From NCBI GenBank assembly GCA_025267735.1, contig CM046301.1, positions 11,177,190 through 11,241,189 of the forward strand: a stretch of DNA of 64,000 nt, read 5' to 3'. The stretch's first letter is position 1, and the number at the start of each line of letters is the position of its first letter. The DNA comes from Mactra quadrangularis. Lineage: Eukaryota; Mollusca; Bivalvia; Venerida; Mactridae. A program made the translations under genes and the position numbers. The notes beneath the pieces are model-generated. The model had not been told where the DNA came from. It saw only the letters and a program-made list of their open reading frames with translations, and searched no databases. Positions 22,793 through 35,533 of this stretch are shown piece after piece.

Positions 22793-23110
22793 GCCTCTGG
22801 GTACGAGAATGCTCAGTTGGTAGCACGCAAGTGTTCTGATCGCGGAGTCGTGGGTTCGATTACCGGACGGGGCACACTTGAGTTTGGGTTTGAGTCTGGA
22901 GTTTGGTCATGAAATTATTTCTACGGCCATTCTCCCTCCTAGCACTAATTCTTAATCATGTAGGATAGTTGTCAGTCACTGACGGAAGTATGTGCCTAGT
23001 AACTGATTAACAGCTATATCCTTAGATTAAGCATTTCCAGGAGTGATGATTGACTGACCGCCGTGATATGATTTATACAATGCGTTGCAACAGCGTTACC
23101 CCCCCCCCCC
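22793..23110 (+). mobile_element. SINE family 1, in unit A
   Basis: A tRNA-like head has an A-box region TGCTCAGTTGGTAGCA and B box GGTTCGATTACC. The conserved body (GGCCATTCTCCCTCC, CAGTCACTGACGG) follows, and the end is a poly-C run. Confidence 0.75.
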
Positions 23111-23281
23111 CTAAAAACAGCATACTCTGACTATGGACAGACCGAGATCTATTGACCCTAATGACGTCACAAGTGTATGAGTCACAGGGTGAGATAATAT
23201 TCAGTCACTCTAAAAAACGCATTTACATGTATTTCAGTCCCCTTTCCAAGGCAAAATAGTTATTTTATTCTCGAATGACCT

Positions 23282-23500
23282 TATGGAGGTTTATGGCCGA
23301 GTGGTTACGACTTTGGTCAGGTTACCATTGGATAACTAGCTTCGCGTTGTTTCGAATCCCATCGTTAATTTTTACCTCGTTACTTCCTTGGGCAAAAAAC
23401 TTTATCCTACTAGTTCAGTACAGGGAGTCAGGAAACGAACCCGAACCCGACGCTCTGGGAAAAATAACTTCTGAGGGACCATACCCTGATCCCCTAAAAG
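23282..23500 (+). mobile_element. SINE family 3 (tRNA-Leu-like head), in unit A
   Basis: ATGGCCGAGTGGTTACGAC resembles the A-box side of tRNA-Leu, and TTTCGAATCCCATC is the B box. The body CTTGGGCAAAAAACTTTATC is shared with the copies at 6242 and 42875. Confidence 0.65.
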
Positions 23501-25484
23501 ATTGCCTTAGATTCTCTATATAATAACGTGTTTAGCTACGACCCTGCACCTTACATAAGCACAGCAAATTCGGTTAATCATTCCAGGGCAAAGTATTTAT
23601 TTGTTTAATTTGTGAATGCTTTATTATTTTGTATCGTTTTGTTTTAGAATCAACAGACACAGTGGGTTATGTTCATTAATTGGTTGGTTTTTAATCTTTC
23701 GACACTTCAACTTTTGTATTTTTCAAATGATTACCAGTCAATTTAATTTCTATGGGGCAATGATCTTAATGAAAGTCAATTCACTTCATGGGATAAGTTT
23801 CAACAATCGAATTGCATTAGACAGGTTCTTGTTTGTTCTGTTTTCAAGACAGTACGTGCAAATTCAAGTAATTAACCTTATTTATATGTTCTTTCCTGCT
23901 TACTATAAATATTCGATTAAAAATCTGGTATAATGATACATTCGGAACTAAATCGGCGATCTTCTACGCAGATAAACACGGATATCATAAGCTGAAAAAG
24001 TATATCTAAAATGGATTCTGCAGAAATCATGAATTTGGTAACTGGGGTAGAATAGTCGGAAATACACAGAAATGCGACGTGAGACATTGTACTGATGAAA
24101 TGTTGTGATAAAGCGTTTAACAATGTCATTACAGTGTATTAAGTGTTGAAATGAAAATGACAGGTAGTCGTGTTTCAATGTATATGTATACAATCCATGA
24201 CAAATTTCTATAATTCAGACTTCTGAATGTTGTTTTGAAGCTAATTAGTAAAATAACATACAAATTGTTAGATAATATTGACTTTACACGTCGATTTATA
24301 AATAATAACAGAACTACTTGTCAGGGAGTTAATCGCCAGACCTTATAACCTGGTTGTATTCCTACTACGTCTGGTTTCCGAGGTACATCTTTGTAGATGA
24401 TCCCCGAGGTCGTTCCGAATTATAATTATATTTAATATTTTTCACTTTACCCCACCCACGTAAGATAGACATCGTTAGTTTTCCCCACGATTCATTACTC
24501 TGCTATGCTGCGTTATGTACCGTGGACCATTTGGTTACAAAAATCTCGTAATCATGAAAAATTAATGAGACAGTTTCATTGGTTCCGCAAGGAAACCAGT
24601 GCGGAAAACTAGCCAATGAAATGACGAAACCATTTTTGAAAATAAATATATGCGTTGGTATCTATTTTAAGTGAGAAAAAAACAGTATGACGTCATTGTT
24701 ATTCAAAGAGTATTTAATTGTAACATGCGATTTCATTGGAAGAAGATTGGTCTCATGCATATTTATGAAAACGAGATTTTGCCAGTCAAATTTCCCTCGG
24801 TACGTATGGAGTGTAACGGAAGCAATTCCTCTGGTTGTCGACGATGAAGATAGAGGACATCAGGCACTGGCACTATATTAGTATTTGTTTGTCAACTTAA
24901 TTTATACCAGGCTCTAACATTTTATTGTCATGTCATTGATAATAATAACAACAGGACCCTTTATCGCTCACCTGAGTACCATTGATATATACAAGAATCA
25001 AAGTGAAATTTAGTAGACAAACTTTCAGACCATTTCTCTACTGTTTCCACGAGCGTTTTCCATATTTTAGATTTTGACCTCATTGACCCATAATTGAACT
25101 CTTCGAGCCATTACCAATGCATCCTGATCAGGGTTGATGACAAGAGAAAAAAGTGACAACTAGAGTGTTCACAAAGGGCTACCATAGTTGGGCTAAGTGA
25201 CCTAGTTTTTTTACACCAGATGACCCATATTCGAATTCATTTGAGCAATTACTAAGACAAGCATTTCAACCAAGTGTGATAACAATTGAGTTAAAATATG
25301 ACCACTAAAGTATTCACAAACAAATGTGGACGGACGGATAGACGAACGGACGACGGACAAAAAGCAATCACAAAAACTCACTCTGACAAAAAAGCTAAAA
25401 AGAAATCACTGTTTCTACAAATTATAACTACTGTAATCCTACTGGGGTTGATGTTATAGCAACAAAGTACATAATTCACATTAC

Positions 25485-26215
25485 TTTTTTTAAAAGAGAC
25501 TTACCACATAGAGGACACAGAGGAGAGTGGTATGTACAACCACTTTATACACTTTAAGTTTTGTCGTTGTTGTAATACCTTTTCTGTCCCGTAAAGTTGT
25601 GTGAAGTCTCCTAAAAGCATCACTAGACTTGGCAAAATTTCTGTTGATTTCATCATCAATATGGACACAGTGTAACAAGGAACTACCAAGATACGTACAG
25701 TTCTGGTACCTATGATACATGTAAAAGTTATCGTTCTTTGATGGCCAAATGTTTAACTTTCTTATCGCCCCCCACTTTCTCTTTCTTCCTCTAGAAGTGT
25801 TAATATTTTTATATATATATAAACATGTGATTTTTCTTTTCTTATATTTCCAATTGAGGTTAGTGTTAGGGTTAGAGGAATAAAGGTTTGTTATGTAAAG
25901 TTCCCAACTGCTTAGAGCTTAGTACCCTTCACCTCAATGGTTGGTTCAGAATACGAAGTACCACGTGGTGGCTGGTACACAACTTCAGTCTTCTTGGTGC
26001 TGATTGAGAGTCCAAAATTGTCACAAGCAGCTGAAAACTTGTCCATGCTTTGCTGCATATTTTCGCAGGTGTGGGCATTTAGAGTGAAGTCATTTGTGAA
26101 AAGCAGGTCACATTTTGTTACGTTGCTGCATTTTGTTGCAACATTAAGGCGTCTTGTGTTTTTTATACAGATTATCAGTTGTGCGATACCTAATATCAAA
26201 TTGCCAATCACTGGT
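25485..26215 (-). pseudogene. LINE reverse-transcriptase remnant A
   Basis: Minus-strand fragments read LLFTNDFTLNAHT, then ACDNFGLSISTKKTEV, then TYLGSSLLHCVHIDDEIN, then GITTTTKLKVYKVVV. This is the usual order for the C-terminal half of a non-LTR retrotransposon RT. The catalytic F/Y-A-D-D box is broken to FTND. A non-RT stretch of about 190 bases splits the frame near 25730-25905, and stops are present. It is dead. Confidence 0.8.
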
Positions 26216-26651
26216 TCGTCTACATATCATTATCAGGAAATAAAATAAAAGAAAACCTTGCATATGGTTCTGATTAATCTAATTAAAACCTTAGCCAATC
26301 TCTGTAAACAGATATCCTGTAGAGCGTTGTCGTACAGGATCTCTAAGATCTCAATGGAAGGTCAGGTCGAGATGACCTTTTCGTCGATCTATCAATGCGT
26401 AGCTTTTATCTAGACGAAACGCTAGCGACTAGACGGCTCATTTTAAATTGTTCGCCATGAATATTATGATGAGAAAAGGTCACCTGTGCATCGGACCGTA
26501 TCAAATTATTTTTTTTCCCACAAATCGGTAGAAAATGACACAAAAATCACCTCTGCAAATTTTAATAAGGATCCATTGGCCCGTTATAAAATAATCAAAA
26601 TTAGAAGTGATCGGTTAGAACTTTTGTTCAGTGTATATATTAAACCATCTA

Positions 26652-26930
26652 TCATGAACAAACTATCATGTTCCGAAGGGAGTACGGGTTCAAATCCCAC
26701 CCGGGGAGGTTATAGTATACCGTTATACCCTTTTATGAAAATTTGATAATAATGTCAATTTTCCTCCATTGATTAGATAATATGGAGAAGTTTCCGGCCT
26801 TGTGGAAGGGTAGGTGAGTACTGGTTATAGACAAGGGTCCAGGAAAGCTATGTTAGGTGCGCAGGACGCCTGAAAATGTCCTCAATTGTGTTGACAATTT
26901 GACACGGCGTTAAACCTAATAAAAAATTAA
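26652..26930 (+). mobile_element. SINE family 4, in unit B
   Basis: This is the duplicate of the copy at 20345-20625, carried by the segmental duplication rather than by a new insertion. It has a few substitutions. Confidence 0.65.
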
Positions 26931-27535
26931 TCATTGATACGACGGATGAAGAACATGGGTAATCGGAACATTGGTGCACTCCAGTGATTTTAAGATCAGA
27001 TGAAAGTTTGCCCTGGATATATACGAGATTCTATGGTAATGTCATTCTTCCATTTTTTGAACAAGTTGGAAATGGTTGATCAAATCAAATGCCTTTGTAA
27101 AATAAAAAAGACTGAATCAGCACATTTGTTTTAATTGAATTTACCTAAAATAGTTTTTGTAAACACTCTTGAAAACCTAAAAGCGTTACAGTTGTTTGGT
27201 TTTGTGCCAGATATCAATAGAATTGTGACTAAATATAATCTGAGACAATATTTGACAATATATATCTTTCTAAAGATATGTCTTTTTACAACTGCCCTGG
27301 ACATATTTGTTCCCATCAAACAGAGACAATTTGCTCTATATACTTGTTTATATTCCTATAATACCCGTTTGCCCAATGACAATCTCTTTCTGTATATGGA
27401 ATGAATAAAAAATATGGTACAATTGGTTATTTGTCTCTGTGTATTAGAAGGAGACTCACTAAGCTAATTGATAATACATCCATCATGGTATGCTTATGGC
27501 GGTATGACTGAACAGTGAATATGACTATCTATACT

Positions 27536-28552
27536 TTCTATACGTAGTTTGGGGTCCCAAGAACTTTCTATACGTAGTTTGGGGCCGCAAGAACATTTAT
27601 TATACGCAGTTTTGGGCCCCGGGAACATTTATTATACCGATTTGGGGCCCAGAAAACATTTATGACACGCAGTTTGGGGCCCAGATTATTTATTATACGC
27701 AGTTTGGGGCCCAGATTATTTATTATACGCAGTTAGGGGCCCAAAGAACATTTGTTATTCACAGTTTGGGGCCCCGAGAACACTTATTATACGCAGTTTG
27801 GGGCTCAGATAACATTTATTATACGCAGTTTGGGGCCCAGAGAACATTTTTTATACGCAATACGGGGTCAATAGATTATTCATAATACGCAGTAATGGTC
27901 CATATGGCATTTATGACACGCAGCTTGGGGCCCATGTTTTTATTATACGCAGTTAGGGGCCCAAAGAATATTTGTAATTCGCATTTTGGGCCCCGAGAAC
28001 ATTTATTGAACGCAGTTTTGGTTCCAAGAACATTTATTACACGCAGTTTGGGGCCCAGTTGACATTCATTATGCGCAGTTTGGGTCCCGAGAAAATTTAT
28101 TATACGCAGTTTGGGGCCCAGATAACATTTATTATACGCAGTTTGGGTCCAGAGAACATTTATTACATGCAATTTTGGGTCCAGAGAACATTTAATATAC
28201 GAAGTTTGGGATTCAGAGAACATTTATTACACGCAGTTTTGGGCCCCGAGAACATTTATTATACGCAGTTTGGGGTCCAAAGAACATTTATTATACGTAG
28301 TTTGGGCCCATTGAACATTTATTACACGCAGATTGGGGCCCTTTGAACATTTATTATACGCAGTTTGGGCCCATTGAACATTTATTAAATGCAGTTTGGG
28401 ACCCAGAGAACATTCATTATACGCAATTTGGGGCCCAGAGAACATTCATTTAACGCAGTTTGGGGCCCAGAGAACATTCATTTAACGCAGTTTGGGGCCC
28501 AGAGAACATTTATTTACGCATTTTGGGGCCCCGAAAACACTTATCATACGCG
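27536..28552. repeat. 33-bp minisatellite array B
   Basis: About 30 units of the same sequence as array A, with more point variation and one-base length changes. It sits at the matching position of the duplicated unit. ORFs on both strands are by-products of the repeat. Confidence 0.85.
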
Positions 28553-29517
28553 CTGCGGTAGTTCATTTATTGCATAGGAACTCCGTTACTTCCCCTTAAA
28601 CTCAGTTACTAAAGCTGATACATGAAAAATGACCTTCAGTACCTGACTTCAGTTATGTGTAAGGAACAGAGCCGAGGACAAACGAATGTAAAAGAATGTA
28701 AAGAGGGTCGATTTTTCAAATACATTAATAAACTCTGAATTCTTGAAATCGTTCAAAAATGATACCAAGCCGAATTACCTTTGTGCATATTCTTTCCAAT
28801 AACTTTTTTGTTCCATTTGCCTGTGCCATGCGACCGAGATTGTTTCTAGGAACGAAAATACTGCGTTCCTCGAACCCAGCGACAAACACTGTTCAATATC
28901 TCTTCGATATGCGGAGGTATTTTATGGGAGTGTCGTGTATACAATGTAGGTCGACTGTCAATAAATTCCTGTACCTCTATTGTTCTTTTCCAAGAACGGG
29001 CAGTTTTAAGCGGTCATAGTTATTCAACTCGTATGCGAAGCAAAAGTTTACAAAACTTAAAAAGAAAACTTACAAAGTCATTTAGAGGCTGTGTTATTAC
29101 TTAGCATTATTTGGATTCAAGCGGTGCTCTAGTCTGAGTTTAATAAATATTAATAAGTCTTACTGCAAAAATATTTATTTTAACAGCATGGATCAGCCTT
29201 TTGTAATTTAAGATCAAATTAAAATAGCATAATTAATTATATTTTATGTAAAAATCCCTTTTGTGGTCAGAAAGTCAAGTGGAAGTCGAAGGTCGGCGTA
29301 AATAATAAGTCTATTCAACGTGATATATATATTTAAGAAAAAATATTTGAATATTGAATAATTAATATTTTTATATAAAGTTTTTCTTACGCAGTGGCGT
29401 ATATATAAAATTAAACCGCTTTTGGTCGTTGGTATTACGGTCAAACCGCTCGGCTTGCTCAATTGGCATTCTATTTCCCAGAAGTTATCAAGATTCTCAA
29501 AAAATCGAAAATCCTGA

Positions 29518-29837
29518 TAGCCTCTGGGTACGAGAATGCTCAGTTGGTAGCAGGCAAGTGTTCTGATCGAGGAGTCGTGGGTTCGATTACCGGACGGGGC
29601 ACACTTGAGTTTGGGTTTGAGTCTGGAGTTTGGTCATGAAATTATTTCTACGGCCATTCTCCCTTCTAGCACTAATTCTTAATCATGTAGGATAGTTGTC
29701 AGTCATTGACGGAAGTATGTGCCTAGTAACTGATTAACAGCTATATCCTGAGATTAAGCATTTCCAGGAGTGATGATTGACTGACCGCCGTGATATGATT
29801 TATACAATGCGTTGCAACAGCGTTACCCCCCAAAAAA
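29518..29837 (+). mobile_element. SINE family 1, in unit B
   Basis: This is the duplicate of the SINE at 22793-23110. The B box GGTTCGATTACC is kept. The poly-C tail is shorter and followed by an A-rich stretch. Confidence 0.75.
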
Positions 29838-30031
29838 ACAGCATATCACGGCGATTTGACCATCTACACTCTGACAATGGACAGACCTAGATCTATTGAC
29901 CCTAAGGACGTCATAAGTGTATGAGTCTAAGGGTGAGATAATATTCAGTCACTCTAAAAAACGCATTTACATGTATTTCAGTCCCCTTACCAGGGCGAAA
30001 TAGTTATTTTATTATTGAATGACCTTATAGA

Positions 30032-30260
30032 GGTGTATGGCCGAGTGGTTACGACTTTGGTCAGGTTACCATTGGATAACTAGCACCTCGTTGTTTCGAA
30101 TCCCATCGTTAACCTTTACCTCGTTACTTCCTTGGGCAAAAAACTTTATCCTACTAGTGCAGTACGGGTGGTCAGAAAACGAACCCGAACTTGACGCTCT
30201 GGGAAAAATAACTTCTGAGGGACCATACCCTGATCCCCTAAAAGATTGCTTGGATTCTCA
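30032..30260 (+). mobile_element. SINE family 3, in unit B
   Basis: This is the duplicate of 23282-23500, with ATGGCCGAGTGGTTACGAC and TTTCGAATCCCATC intact. Small ORFs across it are by-products. Confidence 0.65.
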
Positions 30261-32272
30261 ATATAATAACGTCTTTAGCTACGACCCTGCACCTTACATA
30301 AGCATAGCAAATTCGGTTAATCATTCCAGGGCAAAGTATTTATTTGTTTAATTTGTGAATGCTTTATTATTTTGTATCGTTTTGTTTTAGAATCAACAGA
30401 CACAGTGGGTTATGTTCATTAATTGGTTGGTTTTTAATCTTTCGACACTTCAACTTTTGTAATTTTCAAATGATTACCTGTCAATTTAATTTCTATGAGG
30501 CAATGATCTTAATGAAAGTCAATTCACTTCATGGAATAAGTTTCAACAATCGAATTGCATTACACAGGTTTTTGTTTGTTCTGTTTCCAAGACAGTACGT
30601 GCGAATTGAAGTAATTAACATTATTTATTTGTTCTTTCCTGCTTACTGGAAATATATTTGATTAAAATCTGATATAATGATACATTCGGAACTAAATCGG
30701 CGATCTTCTACGCAGATAAACACGGATATCATAAGCTGAAAAAGTATATCTAAAATGGATTCTGCAGAAATCATGAATTTGGTAACTGGGGTAGAATAGT
30801 CGGAAACACACAGAAATACGACGTGAGACATTGTATTGATGAAATGTTGTAATAAAGCGTTAAACAATGTCATTATTAAATGTTGAAATGAAAATGACAG
30901 GTGGTCGTGTTTCCATGTATATGTATAATTCAGACTTCTAAATGTCGTTTCGAAGCTAATTAGTAAAATAACATACACATTGTTAGATAATAATGACTTT
31001 ACACGTCGATTTATAGATAATAACAGAACTACTTGTCAGGAAGTTAATCGCCAGACCTTATAACCTGGTTGTATTCCTACTACGTCTGGTTTCCGAGGTT
31101 CATCTTTGTAGATGATCGCCGAGGTTGTTCCGAATTATAATGATATTTAATATTTTTCACTTTATCCCTCCCACGTAAGATAGACATCGTTGGTTACCCC
31201 CCACGATTCATTACTTTGCTATGCTGCGTTATGTACCGTGGACCATTTGGTTAGAAAAATCTCGTAATCATGAATAATTAATGATACAGTTTCATTGGTT
31301 CCGCAAGGAAACCACTGCGGAAAACTAGCCAATGAAATGACGAAACCATTTTTGAAAATAAATATATGCGTTGGTATCTATCTTAAGTGAGAAAAACCAG
31401 TATGACGTCATTGTTATTTAAAGAGTATTTAATTGTAACATGCGATTTCATTGGAAGAAGATTGGTCTCATGCATATTTATGAAAACGAGATTTTGCCAG
31501 TCAAATTTCCCACGGTACGTATGGAGTGTAACGAAAGCAATTCCTGTGGTTGTCGACGATGAAGATAGAGGACATCAGGCACTGTCACTATATTAGTATT
31601 TGTTGGTCAACTTAATTTATACCAGACTCTAACATTTTATTGTCATGTCATTGATAATAATAACAACAGGACCCTTTATCGCTCACCTGAGTACCATTGA
31701 TATATACAAGAATCAAAGTAAAATTAAGTAGACAAACTTTCAGACCAATTTGTCACTACTGTTTCCACAAGCGTTTTCCATATTTCGGCTGTGCGACCCA
31801 GATTTTGACCCCCATTGATTCATAATTGAACTCTTCGAGCCATTACCAATGCATCCTGATCAGGGATGATGACAAGTGAAAAAAGTGACAACTAGAGTGT
31901 TCACAAAGGGCTTCCACATTTAGGCTAAGTGACCTAGTTTTTGGTCCCAGGTGACCATATTCGAACTCATTCAAGCAATTATTTAGACAAGCATTCTGAC
32001 CAAGTGTGATGACAAGTAAGGCAGAAATGTGACCCCTGGAGTGATCACAAATTTATTCCATAATTTGACTATGTGATAATGAATGTACATTTGTACATAA
32101 CTAACCGTTTTTATACTTTATGTTTTATTTGTTTTTATTCATTTTTATACTGCGTATATTTTTTTTTCATTCATTAAATGAATTTTAAAATTTAATTCTT
32201 TGAGACATATATCCTTGTTCTTGGCTTACTGGATAATGATTTGTTAATCAAATCATGTGAAGATACACGTAA

Positions 32273-33490
32273 TTACCTGCAGAACAATGGTTTGGTAATT
32301 GACATCAAAGCATTGGATGTATTTTTCTCAATATTATAGAGATTATCTAGTCGACATAACTTAAGGTGAATTGTTTGAATTGGTGGTGGTGTTGGTCCGT
32401 CGTCATCGACAATGACCATGGTTTCAATTTGTTGAAATGTCCGGAGATGACTGATGAGGCCAATCCGGAAATCATCGTACCGCTTTCTCTGACCTCCGAC
32501 TGTTCTTTTACCCGATGATAGTTCCCCATACAGAAAGCGTTTGGGTGTCCTTGTATAAGACATTCTATAAAAATGACCAGCACAACGTACTTGATTTGTA
32601 GGCAGACAAGTATAGATGCTGGGTAGTCGAATTCTTTTTATCACTTCTGTGTCTGGTATCTTGTCTTGTCATCAGATATTGAGAATTTGTTTAGGCTTTT
32701 GGTGTCAAAGCTGTTAAGTTTCCTTGCACGTCTGTTGTAGAGAGTCCGGGTCTCACTGCCATAGAAGAGTTTGGTAAGTACAACAACTTTATACACTTTC
32801 AGTTTTGTCGTTGTTGTAATACATTTTCTGTCCCGTAAAGTTGGGTGAAGTCTCCTAAAAGCATCATTAGACTTGGCAAAATTTCGGTAGATTTCATCAT
32901 CAATATGGACACAGCGTGACAAGGATGTTGTTGGTTTTTTTTGTGTTGGGTTTGACACCGTAGCAACACATTGCATAGGTCATATAACGGCGGTCAGTAA
33001 ACCTACTCACTCCTCCTCGGAAGGCTAAATCTCTGGATTTAGCTGTTTACCAATTACTAAGCGCATACTTTCGCCAGTGACTGACAACTGTCCTACATAA
33101 TTAAAAAAATATCGATAAGAGGGAGAATGGCCACTGAAATAATTTCATTACCAAGCTCCACGAAAGTATGCCCCGCTCGGGAATCGAACAGACGACCCCT
33201 TGATCAGTAGTATTGTGTGCTACCAACTGAGCTAGCCGGGCGGCTGCGTGACAAGGAACTGCCAAGATATGTAAAGTTCTCAACTGCTTGAAGCTTGGTA
33301 CCCTTCTCCTCAAAGGTTGGTTCAGAATACGAAGTCCCACGTGGTGGCAGGTACATTACTTCAGTCTTCTTGGTGCTGATTGAGAGCCTAAAGTTTCACA
33401 AGCAGCTAAAAACTTGTCTATGCTTTGCTGCATATTTTTGCTTGTGTCAGCATTTAGAGCGCAGTCATCTGCGAAAAGCAGAGCATTAAT
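32273..33490 (-). pseudogene. LINE reverse-transcriptase remnant B, split by a SINE
   Basis: On the minus strand it reads LLFADDCALNADT (catalytic FADD intact), NMQQSIDKF, a SINE insertion, RCVHIDDEIYRNFAKSNDAF, ITTTTKLKVYKVVVLTKLFY, then LPSIYTCLPTNQVRCAGHFY and KRTVGGQRKRYDDF. It includes the C-terminal segment missing from remnant A. Frameshifts and stops make it non-functional. Confidence 0.85.
32926..33245 (-). mobile_element. Full-length SINE family 1 with 12-bp target-site duplication
   Basis: GCGTGACAAGGA occurs at 32914-32925 and 33246-33257. On the minus strand the head reads GCCCGGCTAGCTCAGTTGG (A box), then GTTCGATTCCCG (B box), then the shared body, ending in an A-rich tail. It sits inside the LINE RT frame, so it postdates the LINE insertion. 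Confidence 0.88.
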
Positions 33491-33814
33491 AACATTCCGT
33501 AATTTCTATTTTTAGACCAAGGTTTGCGAGTAAATTTAAAATCGGTTTTATTCACAGTCTGCGATTGGACGGCTCATTTTAAATTGTTCGTCATAAATAT
33601 TATTATGAGAAAAGGTCACCTGAACGTGACCCTCGTTTGAAAACGACCAGATCTAAGTTAAAGCGAGTAGGCGAGTGGATAATTTTTAATCGGGTTTTCA
33701 TCATATTGAACCTTAGTGATCCATTTTGTATCTGCTACATCTGAGTATGAGAATGGTATGTATTACGACTTCATTCGGCTTAAAATCAGCATATGCACAT
33801 TAGATAGTTCGGTA

Positions 33815-33865
33815 GGCAGGCGGGCGGGCGGGCAGGCAGGCAGGCAGATAGGCAGGCAGGCAGGT

Positions 33866-33904
<39 letters not shown>

Positions 33905-33920
33905 TAGGCAGGAAGGAAGG
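33815..33920. repeat. GGCA microsatellite
   Basis: About 25 units of GGCA/GGCAG with a few GATA and GTAG variants. A 63-codon Ala/Gly/Arg ORF here is a by-product. Confidence 0.9.
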
Positions 33921-35212
33921 TATAGGTAGGGGGCGCCCAACAGGTTACAAGTTATGCAAATATTGTGTACAACATAAATACAATTCAGAAGTAAATGGTC
34001 TGAATACGTTAAATGTTAGGAATCGGTAATGGCGTATAAATATAAATACAGTTATGATAAGAAAGTGCAAAACGAAATGTAACAATGATCAGATAGAGAA
34101 GATTATTGAAAAATATTTAAACATACACAACACTTTATCGTAATTTAAAACTTTTGTAAATATAAAAAGCTAAGTTTTGAATAGTATTAGAATCGATAGA
34201 TGTATACATCCAGTGAAACTTAATAAGTATAATATCAGAACAACAAAATTGTGTTTACGTAATTATCATAACGTTGTCTTGTGGAAACTGACGAGTCGAA
34301 TTCCAATGACAGACTAACATGAAATTCATTACGTTAAATAGAAATTAACTTACGTTTAGAGAAATTGGTAACTTAATAATTGAAGACTGAAATAGTGCAG
34401 GGTAATGAACAAGTTTTGGAAGCTAATTTTTAACAAACAATCATCATGATTTAAAATGTGAACGCGAATCTGAAGAACAACAAAATGTATGGTCTGTAAT
34501 TTGTTCTAAAAATGAAGTAGAATTTAATACGGCATTTGCTTAATTATTTTATATAACTGTCAGAGACGCATAATTATTAACCCCGGACATTAAATTATAT
34601 TCGATATGTGATCGATATTCCACGGCCTACATAGATATGGACAACTATCTTTATCGATAGCGAGTACAGAAGTACTGAAGAGTGTACAGTATAACCTATT
34701 CAGAGCGGCCAACTATAGAACAAACCTCTGCACAACAACAGCTTTCGAAATTTCCCTTAGAAGTAATTGTAATTAAAATTTACCTCTGCAGAGCAACAAC
34801 CTCTGAAAGGCAACATACTTTAGTCCCTCCAAGTGGGTGTTGTTTAAGAGAGGCTGTACTGAACAAAATTAAACGGGGGTTATGTATGCGCCTCTGACAG
34901 TTGAATAAAATTTAACTGTACAGTTTCATTGAAACGTTGATATTGATCCAAGGGAAGTAATTGTTTTTGGTTATAAAGAGTATGATTTCTCTCCCTCCCT
35001 TCCTTTTACATTACGTCGATATAAAATTTATTGAGCTACAAATAAAGCTTACTGATTGTAATTTGTACAAATTCAAAACGTTAAAACTTCATTGGTCTTA
35101 TATAACTTTACTTGTTATAACCGGTTAAAGACGCTTTTAAAAAATGTCACTGCAATTTGATTCACACAATTGAATGTACAGATAAGTTTAACATTTTGAA
35201 TTTTCTTTCTGA
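33921..35212. other. Intergenic, repeats only
   Basis: It contains copy 5 of the dispersed repeat and the AAGGGAAGTAATTG block near 34958. A 71-codon ORF (34682-34897) has no recognised motif and no good start context. Confidence 0.45.
34299..34412 (+). repeat. Dispersed 100-bp conserved repeat, copy 5
   Basis: TTTAGAGAAATTGGTAACTT and ATAGTGCAGGGTAATGAAC are present. The second shared block, AAGGGAAGTAATTG, follows near 34958. Confidence 0.65.
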
Positions 35213-35267
35213 TTGCTGTCCATCGGTCACCTGCAGTGCCTTTTTGACACGTTGAATTGTCAGCTTT

Positions 35268-35503
35268 TACTTTGCGTTCAGAGAGGTATTTCTTATCTAT
35301 GCGAGGCTAATTCATTGAATATTAGCCGCCGGTGGACGGAGGTGACCGTTAGTAGGAGTTACACTACTGTTAAAAACACACAGGAGGAGGATTTGTTGAA
35401 TTTGCCGCTTTCAAGAGGTGGCTGTGATTGTGGGGTTATAGCTAACGAAGATATTGTTGCAATTCAAAATGGTTGTGAGTTGATATCGAAGTTTTTATCG
35501 TGA
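35268..35503 (+). CDS. Possible orphan terminal exon, unknown product
   Basis: After a plausible acceptor (TTTGCGTTCAG, ending at about 35280) the frame stays open for about 74 codons to a TGA. Composition is balanced and less AT-rich than its surroundings. It includes NISRRWTEVTVSRSYTTVKN and GGCDCGVIANEDIVAIQNG. I do not recognise the family, and no partner exon was found. It could be a real last exon, a gene relic, or chance. Confidence 0.25.
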
Positions 35504-35533
35504 CGTCGTTTGTGAAAACTTATAAATTTCTTC

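Larger units (their letters stand above)
20178..26484. repeat. Tandem segmental duplication, unit A
   Basis: This unit parallels 26485-33640 in order: right TIR arm, SINE, non-coding block, 33-bp array, SINE, tRNA-Leu-like SINE, further block, LINE remnant. The junction lies where AAAAGGTCACCTG of unit A meets TGCATCGGACC, the unit start inside the TIR arm. Matching stretches of the first 5 kb look over 90% identical by eye. No protein gene is supported inside. Confidence 0.85.
26485..33640. repeat. Tandem segmental duplication, unit B
   Basis: This is the second copy of the unit starting at 20178. It differs by a longer 33-bp array (27536-28552 against 21174-21812), loss of a poly-C run, and a longer LINE remnant that carries a SINE insertion. 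At its end (33590-33640) the sequence continues past AAAAGGTCACCTG into AACGTGACCC, showing the ancestral continuation that the junction replaced in unit A. Confidence 0.85.

Noticed and set aside
33815..33920. GGCA tract looking like a repeat protein
   Set aside because: It is a plain microsatellite. The ORF depends on tract length only.
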